A program made the translations under genes and the position numbers. Positions 29,678-39,124 of a DNA stretch of 49,130 nt are shown piece after piece; within the stretch, counting starts at the first letter, position 1; every line of letters begins with the position of its first letter. The stretch spans positions 1-49,130 of the forward strand of contig MPUH01000507.1 of assembly GCA_001970955.1 (NCBI GenBank), read 5' to 3'. This stretch comes from Stentor coeruleus. Its lineage: Eukaryota; Ciliophora; Heterotrichea; Heterotrichida; Stentoridae. The notes below the pieces were generated by a model. The model had not been told where the DNA came from, did not search any database, and worked only from the letters and a program-made list of their open reading frames with translations.

Positions 29678-30600
29678 GTAATAGATTAAAAAAATTATGG
29701 AAAATGCAAAGGTGGGAAAGGGCAGTTGGGGAAATGACAAATACTTTTATATTTGACTAGAAAAATACATTTTCTATAATGAAATCATAAATTTGTATAA
29801 TATCTGAAATATATGGTAAGTTCTCAAAAAAATATACTTTTGAGTATTATATATTATTTAAACTAAACTTTTTTTGAACTTTTATGATTTATTGTTATAA
29901 TTATAAATCTTAATACTTATAAAGTAGTTTACATGTAAAATTTTCATTGTAAATTCTAATAAAACATGAAGTTTGCTTTTAATAAGTGCGGGATATATTT
30001 AAAAATAGATATTAATATTACCAACAATTTCATTCATATGTGAATCTCTTCTACAATCATTATCTATTATATCATCCTAATATTAGAATCAAAAGGGAAA
30101 AAAGTTCATCATCATCTTCTTCAGATAAGAAGAAAGTTGAAGAAGGAGTAAAATTTGATGTAAAACCTCCTCTGATGAAATTGATATACATAAATTTTGA
30201 TATTTTGGTTTATGATTTTTAGCATTTTGGTACCATAAAATCATACAAATGATGCGATAGGTATTTTTTTTGAGTTAATTATGAAAATCACTAGGCGTCA
30301 AAATTGAAATTTGAAATAGAAAAATAGGCTAAGGGTGATATTTTTGAAAATAAAATAGAGATATTTTTATATAAAATAATTGAAGAGGTTTATTTCAGAT
30401 GAAAATCTTATGTGAAATATTTTGAAGCTTATAATATTTATAGCGATATATGAATTATAAAATTATACAAAAATATTAAGTCAAAATATAACTGATACAT
30501 ATGCCAATATTACATAAATATAACTGATACATATGCCAATATTACATACTTATTTCTAATAATTATAGCTAATTCATTGTAAGTTATTATCAGAATATAA
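29678..30600. other. Intergenic with possible gene remnant
   Basis: AT-rich. A local coding-like island at about 30080-30190 (+) encodes SSSSSSSDKKKVEEGVKFDV in a frame without an ATG (its only start would be GTG at 30040), so at most a remnant. A 32-bp tandem repeat lies at 30484-30547. No other feature. Confidence 0.4.
30484..30547. repeat. 32-bp tandem duplication
   Basis: Unit 30484-30515 repeated at 30516-30547 (AAATATAACTGATACATATG and following), identical by eye, no N between. It lies in the 3' flank of the gene on the minus strand. Confidence 0.85.
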
Positions 30601-32445
30601 TTATTCGATTTCTACTATATATTTTCTCAGCATATCAAAATTCATCATAATAATCTCAAGATCTTTTGGATCCTGAACAATTTTCTTGATGTTTTTTAAA
30701 AATAATACTCTATAACTGTCATAGTCCTGATTACTTATTGCAAACCCTTTATGAAATAAGTGCATTTCCTTTTTATATTTACTATCGATTTTGCAGCAAA
30801 GGATTTTTTCTATAGACTTTGAATAGCTTATAAACTTTTCTCTATTGAAATTAGAAAAAAATTTACCCAAAGGGCTTTTCAATAAGCTTTTATGGATTTT
30901 TACAGCTGCTTCAGTCCATACTTCCTTTGCTCCATATTTTTGAGCAAATTTACAGATATCTTTCTGACACAACTTTTGAGCCTTAGTGTAAATATCATAA
31001 TTCAAAACTGCTTCATTTATTAACAATTCATACTTCCTGTTCTGAATAACTGTAAAACTTTTTCCTTCATCAATCCTTGATTTCTTCCTTTTCTCATCTC
31101 TTTTTCTTGCAAAATCAATTGCATCCAGGCTTTCTCCCATATCATTTTCCTTAAAATTCTTTGCTCTAATACTTGAAAACCTTCTTATCCTTATCTGTTT
31201 TTCAGGTACTTCGACCTGTTTTGGAGATTCTACATCAGCAATAACACTAGTATTAAACAAAAACTTACTCTCATCCATTTCTGTTTTAAATGAACTTTCA
31301 CATATATTTGTCAGTTCATTATCTTCTTGATAATCAAAAGGTTGATCTAATTTTATAGCTTCAACTTTTAAAAAAAACCATCCTTTTTCTGGGTCTTTTA
31401 TAAAAATCAGCTGCAATTCGTCTATGCTTTTGCCGCAGTTTTTAGCGAATTTATTAGAAAGGATTTGAAAAATTTTACGTATCATAGCTTCTACTTCTGG
31501 TATTGATACTTTTACTGTATAAGGTGTTAAGCATTTGGTATTTTGAGGGTTTATAATATATAGTTCTTCAGGGCTTTTTATGGTTTTTATAAGTTTGGGT
31601 TTTAATCTTTGGATAAGATTTGTACAACTTTTTGTGGAGTTGAGTTTATTCGTTTTAGACTGAAGATATTCTGACCCACGATGCTCTATTGTATGTTTTC
31701 TGTTTAACATGCTGAAGTTGGTATTTTTTGCTAATTCAATATGCTCTTTTAGATATAATGGAATTTTAGTTTCAATTGAACCTTTAGATATCTTTGTAGA
31801 CCCTAAGTCTGATGAGCTCATATCATTTTTCATATTAAATTCAGCTTTATGCAAAACATAATACTTACTATAGAAGTTTTTTCTTGAATGAGCAACCATA
31901 ATTGAAGCTTTTCCTCCACATGGTCTAACAAATTGTTGATAATACCCTTTTTCTCTATTATTAGTCAACAGCATACTTCTCAATTTCTCTAAAGTCATAA
32001 TAAAACTTATTTTCCCATTAACAGGCTTATAACAACATATAGGGTAATCTGAATAAAACTGTATAGTATTTAAAAATCTAACAATTGCTTCAGGTCCTGA
32101 ATATATAGTTAGTTTATTCTCAAAACTAAATAAATTCACTTTATCTTCAGTAATATAAAGTGTTGTGGGGATTTTCAAATCTGATGCTAATTTGTGGTAT
32201 GAGAGAAGAAGAGGGAAGATTTGAAAATTCCTCACAGCGAAAAGACTTGATGGGATATGGTTGCATATTTTTGTACAAAGCTTTTCTTGGCACTTTGAAA
32301 GTTTTTGCTGAAGTTGCTGACGGAACTTTGAGTGGTAGTTTTTGAGACTCTGTTTGGATTTGAAGATGTTTACTGTACGAGTGTAATCGTGTAAAGATTC
32401 GATTAGTTCTGCATATGATGTATTAGGTGGCTGGCTATTGGACAT
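30601..32445 (-). CDS. Large conserved-looking protein, unknown
   Basis: A 614-aa protein with no transmembrane segment. The N-terminal third is a helical/charged region followed by TLEKLRSMLLTN and FVRPCGGKASIMVAH. The central part contains VEAMIRKIFQILSNKF followed by ELQLIFIKDPEKGWFFLKVE, a strand-turn-strand pattern that looks like a folded domain and recurs, as far as I recall, in uncharacterised protist proteins. A Lys/Arg-rich linker with SIRAKNFKEND lies near residue 430 and the C-terminus is helical (about 480-614). I cannot name a family. Length and composition leave no doubt that the gene is real. TAA stop; right-hand flank G-richer on the + strand, as expected upstream of a minus gene. 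Confidence 0.88.
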   Translation of the reverse strand: MSNSQPPNTSYAELIESLHDYTRTVNIFKSKQSLKNYHSKFRQQLQQKLSKCQEKLCTKICNHIPSSLFAVRNFQIFPLLLSYHKLASDLKIPTTLYITEDKVNLFSFENKLTIYSGPEAIVRFLNTIQFYSDYPICCYKPVNGKISFIMTLEKLRSMLLTNNREKGYYQQFVRPCGGKASIMVAHSRKNFYSKYYVLHKAEFNMKNDMSSSDLGSTKISKGSIETKIPLYLKEHIELAKNTNFSMLNRKHTIEHRGSEYLQSKTNKLNSTKSCTNLIQRLKPKLIKTIKSPEELYIINPQNTKCLTPYTVKVSIPEVEAMIRKIFQILSNKFAKNCGKSIDELQLIFIKDPEKGWFFLKVEAIKLDQPFDYQEDNELTNICESSFKTEMDESKFLFNTSVIADVESPKQVEVPEKQIRIRRFSSIRAKNFKENDMGESLDAIDFARKRDEKRKKSRIDEGKSFTVIQNRKYELLINEAVLNYDIYTKAQKLCQKDICKFAQKYGAKEVWTEAAVKIHKSLLKSPLGKFFSNFNREKFISYSKSIEKILCCKIDSKYKKEMHLFHKGFAISNQDYDSYRVLFLKNIKKIVQDPKDLEIIMMNFDMLRKYIVEIE

Positions 32446-32826
32446 TAGTTTATTTACTATTATATTTAAGGCTGAATATTATCTTAAGGTTTATTATCGA
32501 TATAAGATCATCTTATAATTATATATGAATTATTTTTAGATAAAAACATTACTGCTGCTGTATAATAGAGACTAAGTTTGCATAATGGTTCGAAATCTGA
32601 CAATACTTGATCTCAGTTTTTAATTAAAATGCTAATGTTTTTTTATATATGTGAAGGTAAAACAAGTCTCTTATTTAAAAATTATTACATGAATTTTTGA
32701 GTTGTTATAAGCGAAGTTTAGTATATAAAGACTAGGTTTGTTTATAATATTCATAGTTTGATAGACTGTTTTATAATAATATATTATAACTAAATTATAT
32801 TTGTAAGATTTTGCCATGATTATTAT

Positions 32827-33026
32827 ATTTTAAGTCTTAATCACGATAAAATACAACTTATGTGTGATAAGGTAAAATATAAAAAGATTTATTCGGTATT
32901 AAGAGTTTTTAGTGCAATGTATATAAGATTTTAAGTCTTAATCACGATAAAATACAACTTATGTGATAAGGTAAAATATAAAAAGATTTATTCGGTATTA
33001 AGAGTTTTTAGTGCAATGTATATAAG
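32827..33026. repeat. About 100-bp tandem duplication
   Basis: Copy 1 (32827-32927, 101 bp) and copy 2 (32928-33026, 99 bp) are directly adjacent and differ by one TG dinucleotide (TATGTGTGATAAG versus TATGTGATAAG). No N separates them, so a genuine recent duplication is likely. Confidence 0.9.
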
Positions 33027-33910
33027 AGATGCTATATTTATAATTAAAAGACCAAGATTTGGGTTAATAATATAATATAGATAAATATAGTCTAAAGTAT
33101 TGAATAATATACAAATTAAATACTTTAGAGACGTATTTCTTTGTATTTTAATATAGAATATGCATAATTTGTATAAGCTAATGAAGATTGTTTTGTATTT
33201 TCACAAAGGATTGTATTCGATTTAGAATTTTCATAAAACTTAGAATTTTTCATGATAAGTTCTTTAAAAATGATTTTTTTTAAGGGATTTTACTATAAAC
33301 ATATAGTCTTTTATAAAACCATAGTCTTGCATGTATGAATTTAAATTTTAGCAAGACTTTTAAGCGTATTTGTTTTAAATTGTCTTATTGAACATTTTTA
33401 CTAGTATCTCTTAGGTAAAAGCTCTTAATTTTTAAAATCTTTTACAATTCAAAAAACACATTCTATTATTATCATTATTATTATGGCTTTAATTGATATA
33501 TCTATCATATAATACATTTTATTATATTAAAGTGAACGTGGGTAATATATTAATTTTTAATTTCTTTCTATCAGGATTTATTTTTATCAAATTAAATACT
33601 GAGACAATATTGAATATTAACTTAATTTCCTCTCTATTATCATTTAAATTAGGATTTCGAATCTGTTTTATCTTGTTTTTCATTTAGTAAACAGTATATT
33701 TAGATTAAACTTTGCATTTAGCAGGATTTTGATTACAAAATAAAGGGCTAGACACAATTTTAGACGACTATTTACGTATTATTTTTAAATGTATTTCAAT
33801 ATAAAAATACTTGTAATACTATAAAAAAACTAAAATATCATCAGTGAAATCCTAAAATCCATCTTTGGATATTTTCATATCAAACCAAAACCTTAACATA
33901 ATCATATTTT

Positions 33911-34010
33911 TTAATTTCAACATAATCTCCTTCCTAACCGCACAGCTTTCTTAATATTTCTTAATTTCAACATAATCTCCTTCCTAACCGCACAACTTTC
34001 TTAATATTTC
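33911..34010. repeat. 50-bp tandem duplication in channel 5' flank
   Basis: Unit 33911-33960 repeated at 33961-34010 with one change (CACAGCTTTC versus CACAACTTTC). It lies about 135-235 bp upstream of the OSCA-type channel ATG and could fall in its promoter or 5' UTR. Confidence 0.9.
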
Positions 34011-34144
34011 CTCAAGTTCTAACATAAATCAATTCTTATAAACCTATTCTCTCCCCATTCTCTTCACATATCTCTGGTCTTCAATTTTTCTTATAACATC
34101 TTTTCCTTCTATCAAAATATATCCTCTCAATTATATACATATAT

Positions 34145-36922
34145 ATGGAAGAAGCCAAAAAAGAAGGTCAAGATGATTACGACATCATAAAAATCCAAGT
34201 CAAATCATCAGAAGAATCCTTACCAGAAATGGGTTTTAAAGCAGGTTTTGACCCATTTAAAAAAGCTGATATGGTCCTAGCAGAAAAGCACAGAAGAGCT
34301 AGGCTTATCAGAAAAGTAGCCCAGGCTATGAGAAATCCAAAGAATGAAAAATGTGAATGTTGTGGTTTTCCTATTGATGCTGAACCATTTCCTATTAATT
34401 GTTCATTAAAAGATATTGCCGAGCTTGGATCTGGATTTCCATTGTTCTTTTTGTTTATAAAAATTTTAGGGTTGATTTTCATTGGGGCTTTGTGCATTGT
34501 AGCTATTCCTTGTATTATTGGGAACTCCTTAGCTGATAAGGGAGATGAGTGGGAAAGTAATAAAGATAGTTGGATTGTCAAGGCTTCTGTAGGAAATAAT
34601 GGGAGGTCGAGGCATATTTACCCATTATGGCAGTGCGCTTTACATGTAGCTTTTATGGCTTCTATTATTTTGTTCTATCAAATAGCTCGTCGTTACTTAG
34701 CTCAAAAAGATAAAGAAATGGACTTAGAAATAGTGACGGCAAAAGATTATACTGTTCATGTATATGGACTTGGTACAGATGTTACAGAAAATGAAGTCAA
34801 AGATTTCTTTGAAAAATATGGGCGTTTTGATAATAAGCCAGCAAAAGTGGTTAAAGTGAACTTTCCATATAGAATTAAAGAATATATTGACAACTCAAGA
34901 AGGTTTGAAGAAATCAGCGAAGCCTTACAAATGATTGAAATTTATAAACAAAACAACACGGAAATCCCTAAAAAAGGCTGCTTAAAAAAAGTTAAATTTG
35001 ATGAAGGAGCTTTGAAAAAAGAATTAGAAATCATAAGCGCTGAGAGGAAAAAATTCGAAGATGACCTTCCGGCAGGTGTAGGAAGAGATTTACTTATAGG
35101 TCAAGCCTTTGTAACTTTCGATACCCAAGCTGATGCCCGGGCAGTAGAAATGAGACACGGACGACAATGGAATTATAGACTCTGGGAATGGATATTATTA
35201 ACTTTCTGTCTTTGTTGTATGAGAAATCGTATTCAGCATTTACTTAAAGGGCATAAAATATACGCTCATATAGCAAACGAGCCTTCAGATGTCTTTTGGG
35301 AAAACCTTGAAGTATCTTTTCAAAACCGTATAAAAAACGGGATAAAAACTTGGCTTGCAACATTTTTTGCTGTATCAGTATCATTTGGTATGGTATATGG
35401 GATGAAAATATTAGGAAAAAAACAAAAAGATAAATATGATAATCAAAATGAAAACGATAGTTGGAAAATCAGAATCGCTTCTATTTGGCCATCAATAATA
35501 ATCATCATGATAAATTTTATAATTGCCCGATCTACAAGATATTTTGCTTCATTTGAAAGACCACATACTGTAACAGCTTATAATGCATCTGTAGCTATAA
35601 AACTTACAATTGCTATGTTTTTTAATACAGCTGTTATTGCTATTATTGTTAATTATGATTGGGAAGAAGATTGGTTTAAACCTGGTGGCCTTATAACTGA
35701 TGCGACGTATATTTTGATTAGTAATGCTATTGTATCACCAATTATATATTGGATGAGCCCAATGGTCTGTATACATAAACTTAAGATGAAGAAAGTTGAA
35801 AAAGCAAAGTATATTAGCCAAATTGATGCAAATACTATGTATGAAAACCCTAGTGTAGATATTGCACAAAGATATGCGAATATGAGTAAGACTATCCTCC
35901 TAACATTTTTCTATGCCCCTCTAGTCCCAGTGGGTTTTTTTTTTTCCCTTGGGGCTATTTTGTTTGAATATTGGGTTTCAAAATATCTACTTCTCCGAAG
36001 ACACAGTTGGCCAAAAAGACTATCAGGTGAACTTTCAGGGATAATGATCCAAGTAATTCCATGGGCAGTTCTTGCATACTCAGTAATGAACTATATTTAT
36101 ATGAATTATCTCAATCCAGATGAATCAAATCTAGCTTTTATATGGATGCTTATCATGCTAGTATATATATTTTTACCTTTAGATTCTATTTTCTCATGTT
36201 TTATCAAAAGAAGTATTACAGTATGGGAAGAACTTTATGCTAATAAAACATACGAAGCAATGGCCGTTGAGTTTGTTGACGATTTCGACAGGTCAAATCC
36301 TGTTACAGTCCATGAAGGTTGGGAATGGTTAGCTGAGCATTTGTATAAAAAACAAGCAGTTGACGATGAAAAAATGAATAAAATTAGAAAAGGGGAAAGA
36401 AAACGCACGGACATGGCTTTGAAAAACATACAATATTATGCGAAGAATAGAAAAAACGTTGACAAACTTGAAGAGAAAAATTTTGGACTGGGTGTGAAAA
36501 AAAGTGTGAAAAGCAAAGCGAAAAAACCTGAGCCTGTGCTTGTAGAAAATTCTCTTGTAGAAATGGTTAATCAATATAGGACAAGTGCTATAAATGTAGC
36601 TTATCAACCAACAAATCAGCCTCCTTTACATAATAATAAACCAATAGTGCCACATAATTATGTCCAGCCAGAGATTATTCCTCAAAATTATGATCCTGGA
36701 TATAATCAAAATGCAAATTATAATAGTGGATATCCACAGGGGTATGGTCAGTATTCTAACCCTCCACCTAGTCAGAATTATTATCAGAGTACAAATTATA
36801 ATACTGGACCAGTTGGACAAGGATATCCACAGCATAATAATTACTATGCTAATACTGCTTATTCGCAACCACAACTTTATCATCCTGCTGGTGCTTATAA
36901 CTACTATAGACAAGCATGGTAG
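34145..36922 (+). CDS. OSCA/TMEM63 (CSC1-like) cation channel
   Basis: A 925-aa multipass membrane protein with the OSCA/CSC1 layout. N-terminal helices (about 98-125 and 168-185) are followed by a large cytosolic RRM-like domain (about 205-385: YTVHVYGLGTDVTENEVKDF and onward, and LLIGQAFVTFDTQADA). A 7-TM core (about 395-710) includes SNAIVSPIIYWMSPMV, TFFYAPLVPVGFFFSLGAIL and EYWVSKYLLLRRHSWP. OSCA/TMEM63 proteins are mechanically or osmotically gated, calcium-permeable channels; a role in the mechanosensitive behaviour or osmoregulation of a large contractile ciliate is plausible but inferred. The last 80 or so residues are Tyr/Asn/Gln/Pro/Gly-rich, prion-like, and unusual for the family. 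Stop TAG. Confidence 0.92.
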   Translation: MEEAKKEGQDDYDIIKIQVKSSEESLPEMGFKAGFDPFKKADMVLAEKHRRARLIRKVAQAMRNPKNEKCECCGFPIDAEPFPINCSLKDIAELGSGFPLFFLFIKILGLIFIGALCIVAIPCIIGNSLADKGDEWESNKDSWIVKASVGNNGRSRHIYPLWQCALHVAFMASIILFYQIARRYLAQKDKEMDLEIVTAKDYTVHVYGLGTDVTENEVKDFFEKYGRFDNKPAKVVKVNFPYRIKEYIDNSRRFEEISEALQMIEIYKQNNTEIPKKGCLKKVKFDEGALKKELEIISAERKKFEDDLPAGVGRDLLIGQAFVTFDTQADARAVEMRHGRQWNYRLWEWILLTFCLCCMRNRIQHLLKGHKIYAHIANEPSDVFWENLEVSFQNRIKNGIKTWLATFFAVSVSFGMVYGMKILGKKQKDKYDNQNENDSWKIRIASIWPSIIIIMINFIIARSTRYFASFERPHTVTAYNASVAIKLTIAMFFNTAVIAIIVNYDWEEDWFKPGGLITDATYILISNAIVSPIIYWMSPMVCIHKLKMKKVEKAKYISQIDANTMYENPSVDIAQRYANMSKTILLTFFYAPLVPVGFFFSLGAILFEYWVSKYLLLRRHSWPKRLSGELSGIMIQVIPWAVLAYSVMNYIYMNYLNPDESNLAFIWMLIMLVYIFLPLDSIFSCFIKRSITVWEELYANKTYEAMAVEFVDDFDRSNPVTVHEGWEWLAEHLYKKQAVDDEKMNKIRKGERKRTDMALKNIQYYAKNRKNVDKLEEKNFGLGVKKSVKSKAKKPEPVLVENSLVEMVNQYRTSAINVAYQPTNQPPLHNNKPIVPHNYVQPEIIPQNYDPGYNQNANYNSGYPQGYGQYSNPPPSQNYYQSTNYNTGPVGQGYPQHNNYYANTAYSQPQLYHPAGAYNYYRQAW

Positions 36923-37333
36923 TAATAGTTTAAATTAACAAGGGCTGGACAATAGTCAAGCGATAATTCCTAAATGGACTAAGGTATGCACGCTTTTTAT
37001 TATTCTCTTATGCATTTCTTATAATTTAATTATTTTTACTCAGTTTGGGATGGTTGTAGTAATTTCAGGTTTTAATGATGATATTAGGCTTTTTAAGTAT
37101 AGTGATGAGGGTTTTATAGATTTTAGAAGAGCTTTTTATAGTTTTAAAATTTGGGTTGATTTTTATAGGCTTATTTAATTATACGATGAATATCTTTGAT
37201 TTTGCTTAACATTTTGTGCAGGATGAAGATAGAGGATATATTAAAAATTATAAACACCCTATCATACTTTTTGGGACTAATAATATCAATACTCCATCAA
37301 AAATTTAAGTTAAGTTTGATTATGATCTAAATA
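36923..37333. other. Intergenic between + strand genes
   Basis: G-rich 3' flank of the channel gene followed by a shorter C-richer stretch before the kinase ATG. No ORF or RNA was supported. Confidence 0.5.
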
Positions 37334-38215
37334 ATGGAAAAGCCTTCGCTAGCTTGCCTAAATCAAACTCCTGAATCAGGCTTCAACTTTGTTAAAACCT
37401 TATATACTTCTAATGCAAGCCCTACAATAGTTGACCTTTATGAGGATAAAGCAACAGGGGTCCCAGTCATACTAAAAAGACTAAGAAAGTCTTTGCTTTT
37501 TAGCCAGTACCAACTAACCTCTGCTCAGCGAGAGATTCAAATCCATCAAAAACTACACCATCCAAATATCGTTGAAATGTACGACTCATCTGAAACAGAC
37601 ACAGAGTTCCTTTTACTAATGGAATATCTACCTCGTCACGACTACTTCACCGAGAAAATCGAAATTGTAATATTTACTTAGAACAACAAACCTTTCAATA
37701 TGAAACCTGATGGAGATGTCGAAAAACTCAGGTCATTTAGCCTTGATATTCTTAGAGGACTTGATTATCTTCATAGTAATGGTGTAGTTCACATGGACAT
37801 GAAACCAGCTAATCTTATGATTAAACCAGTGCAAAATACTGATGAATATCCAATTGTCAAAATCGCTGACTTTGGACTTTCACGTTTATTATGTGAAGAC
37901 GGTTTGGTTTTTATTGAGAAAAAATGTGGAACTGACAAATTTATCCCACCTGAAGTCAAAGATGGAGCTAAAGTGAATTGTGCTGTGGATATGTGGGCTT
38001 TTGGGCTGATATTGTATTTGTTGACTGTTGGGTTTTTACCTTTCGCTCTTAAGTGGATGCCTGGGCAACCTTTGAAATTTATTACGAGACATTGGAAGAA
38101 ATATGATAAAACTGGACTTATGGGGCTTATTGAACAATGCTTACAAGCTGATCCAGGGAATAGGATAACAGCAAGAGAGGCTTTACAACATGATTGGTTT
38201 AGTTGCCAGATTTAA
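37334..38215 (+). CDS. Serine/threonine protein kinase, one 15-nt intron
   Basis: Exon 1 37334-37666, intron 37667-37681, exon 2 37682-38215; spliced length 288 aa. Removing the intron joins TEKIEI to NNKPFNMKPD in frame (phase 0); retaining it gives TAG. Catalytic motifs: Lys48 in VILKRL, Glu67 in the alpha-C helix (QREIQIH), HMD in place of HRD with Asp150 (VVHMDMKPANLMI), DFG at 174-176 (KIADFGLSR), CGTDKFIPPEV as activation segment and DMWAFGLILYLL. The glycine-rich loop is degenerate (TLYTSNASPTIV, no GxGxxG), so ATP binding may be atypical. KPAN suggests Ser/Thr specificity. The protein is essentially one kinase domain without accessory regions; group (CAMK/ULK-like) is uncertain. Confidence 0.93.
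37667..37681 (+). other. 15-nt spliceosomal intron
   Basis: GTAATATTTACTTAG, exactly 15 nt, GT-AG, phase 0, in a kinase domain whose two halves otherwise lie in frames separated by an in-frame TAG. Splicing restores a complete kinase. Together with 21526-21540 it fixes the intron class of this genome. Confidence 0.95.
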
Positions 38216-38547
38216 ATTATTAAATGTATTTTAAGAAAAGTCTGTTATAAGTATGATATGAGATAATTAGAATTTTTGTTGAGGGTTAGGTAATAATAGA
38301 GATACTGTTTTTAAAAGATAAGAGTTTTATGGGATAAGATTTAGATTGATTGTAAAAAAATTGTTATGCTTGTATATGGCTATTGATAAGAATATAATTA
38401 CCCTGTTATATATCCATAATATTTCTAGTTTAACTATGTTTAAATTAATATGACTAGTTTTTATTAGAATCTACCCAAAAAAAAACTCATTTTCTTAGAA
38501 CAAAACCTAATAAATAACATTATTAGATTAGATTAGATTAATAAATC

Positions 38548-38577
38548 GTCCCCGATTAGGGACCAAGTTCCTTTTTT
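38548..38577 (+). other. Hairpin followed by T-run
   Basis: GTCCC (38548-38552) pairs with GGGAC (38559-38563) around a 6-nt loop, followed about 9 nt later by TTTTTT. The layout resembles the 3' end of a Pol III transcript, but no known RNA is recognised and it may be chance. Confidence 0.25.
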
Positions 38578-38747
38578 GTAGTTCGCTTTCTTGTTGTGTA
38601 AATGCTTTCTATAAAGTTTTTGATTAAGTTGTCAATGTTTTTTGCTTTTGTTGATATAAATAACATTATAATGCCTATAATAATATCCAATAATAAATAT
38701 ATGCTAAATAGCTTAAAAATTGTATATATAAAGTTTAAAGTGGGTGA

Positions 38748-38865
38748 TAGTTAAGGTGTCATGGTTTAAACCTTGTCCGATCAAGGTTTGCTTGTCCTAC
38801 GATCTTTTTCTTTAGGCAGATTCGATATATTAAACCACTCGTTGTCGCTGGTTATGTGACTCTTT
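38748..38865 (+). ncRNA. Candidate structured non-coding RNA
   Basis: A GC-richer block in AT-rich intergenic DNA. A perfect 8-bp hairpin AAACCTTG/CAAGGTTT (38768-38775 with 38782-38789, loop TCCGAT) is enclosed by a long-range stem TGGTTT/AAACCA (38762-38767 with 38832-38837). A further possible stem AACCA/TGGTT lies at 38833-38853. The closed unit is about 76 nt, but lacks a tRNA A box and a pairing T arm, so it is not a tRNA. I do not recognise U1, U4, U5, SRP, RNase P or telomerase RNA signatures. Orientation is unknown because inverted repeats are symmetric. Confidence 0.35.
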
Positions 38866-38866
38866 A

Positions 38867-39003
38867 TTTGGTTCATTGTATATATATAAGTAATAAATAT
38901 ATATAAAAAATCAGCTCTTTATATAAATATTATANTTTGGTTCATTGTATATATATAAGTAATAAATATATATAAAAAATCAGCTCTTTATATAAATATT
39001 ATA
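38867..39003. repeat. 68-bp direct repeat joined by one N
   Basis: Copy 1 (38867-38934) and copy 2 (38936-39003) are identical by eye around N 38935, upstream of the aldolase gene. Probable unmerged contig overlap. Confidence 0.85.
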
Positions 39004-39124
39004 GCATTAATATTCTAAACTTATTTAAATCTAATCCCATAAACTGATTACCATAATTTTTTTCTATTTAAAGCTAATAAATATGTGATTAAAGTATGAT
39101 ACGTGATATGAATATAATCTAAAT

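Larger units (their letters stand above)
32446..34144. other. Divergent intergenic region with two tandem duplications
   Basis: About 1.7 kb between a minus and a plus gene. It holds a roughly 100-bp tandem duplication (32827-33026) and a 50-bp one (33911-34010). A 64-codon Ile/Phe/Leu frame at 33493-33687 looks like chance. The last 300 bp is strongly C-rich. Confidence 0.5.
38216..39124. other. Intergenic with structured RNA candidates
   Basis: Holds a hairpin plus T-run (38548-38577), a GC-richer segment with strong inverted repeats (38748-38865) and an N-joined 68-bp duplication (38867-39003), each listed separately. The aldolase gene follows. Confidence 0.5.

Noticed and set aside
30040..30222. 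60-codon + frame with a poly-Ser stretch
   Set aside because: It has no ATG (only GTG could start it) and the coding-like part is about 100 bp; noted as a possible remnant within the intergenic entry only.
33493..33687. 64-codon Ile/Phe/Leu frame
   Set aside because: Composition of random AT-rich DNA; no supporting flank pattern.
36626..36938. Hydrophobic frames antisense to, and in another + frame of, the channel tail
   Set aside because: They are by-products of the Asn/Tyr/Gln-rich repeats of the channel C-terminus.
38762..38837. tRNA gene suggested by a 76-nt closed stem and TTCGATA
   Set aside because: No A box, no D arm of normal type, and the putative T arm does not pair; kept only as a structured RNA candidate.
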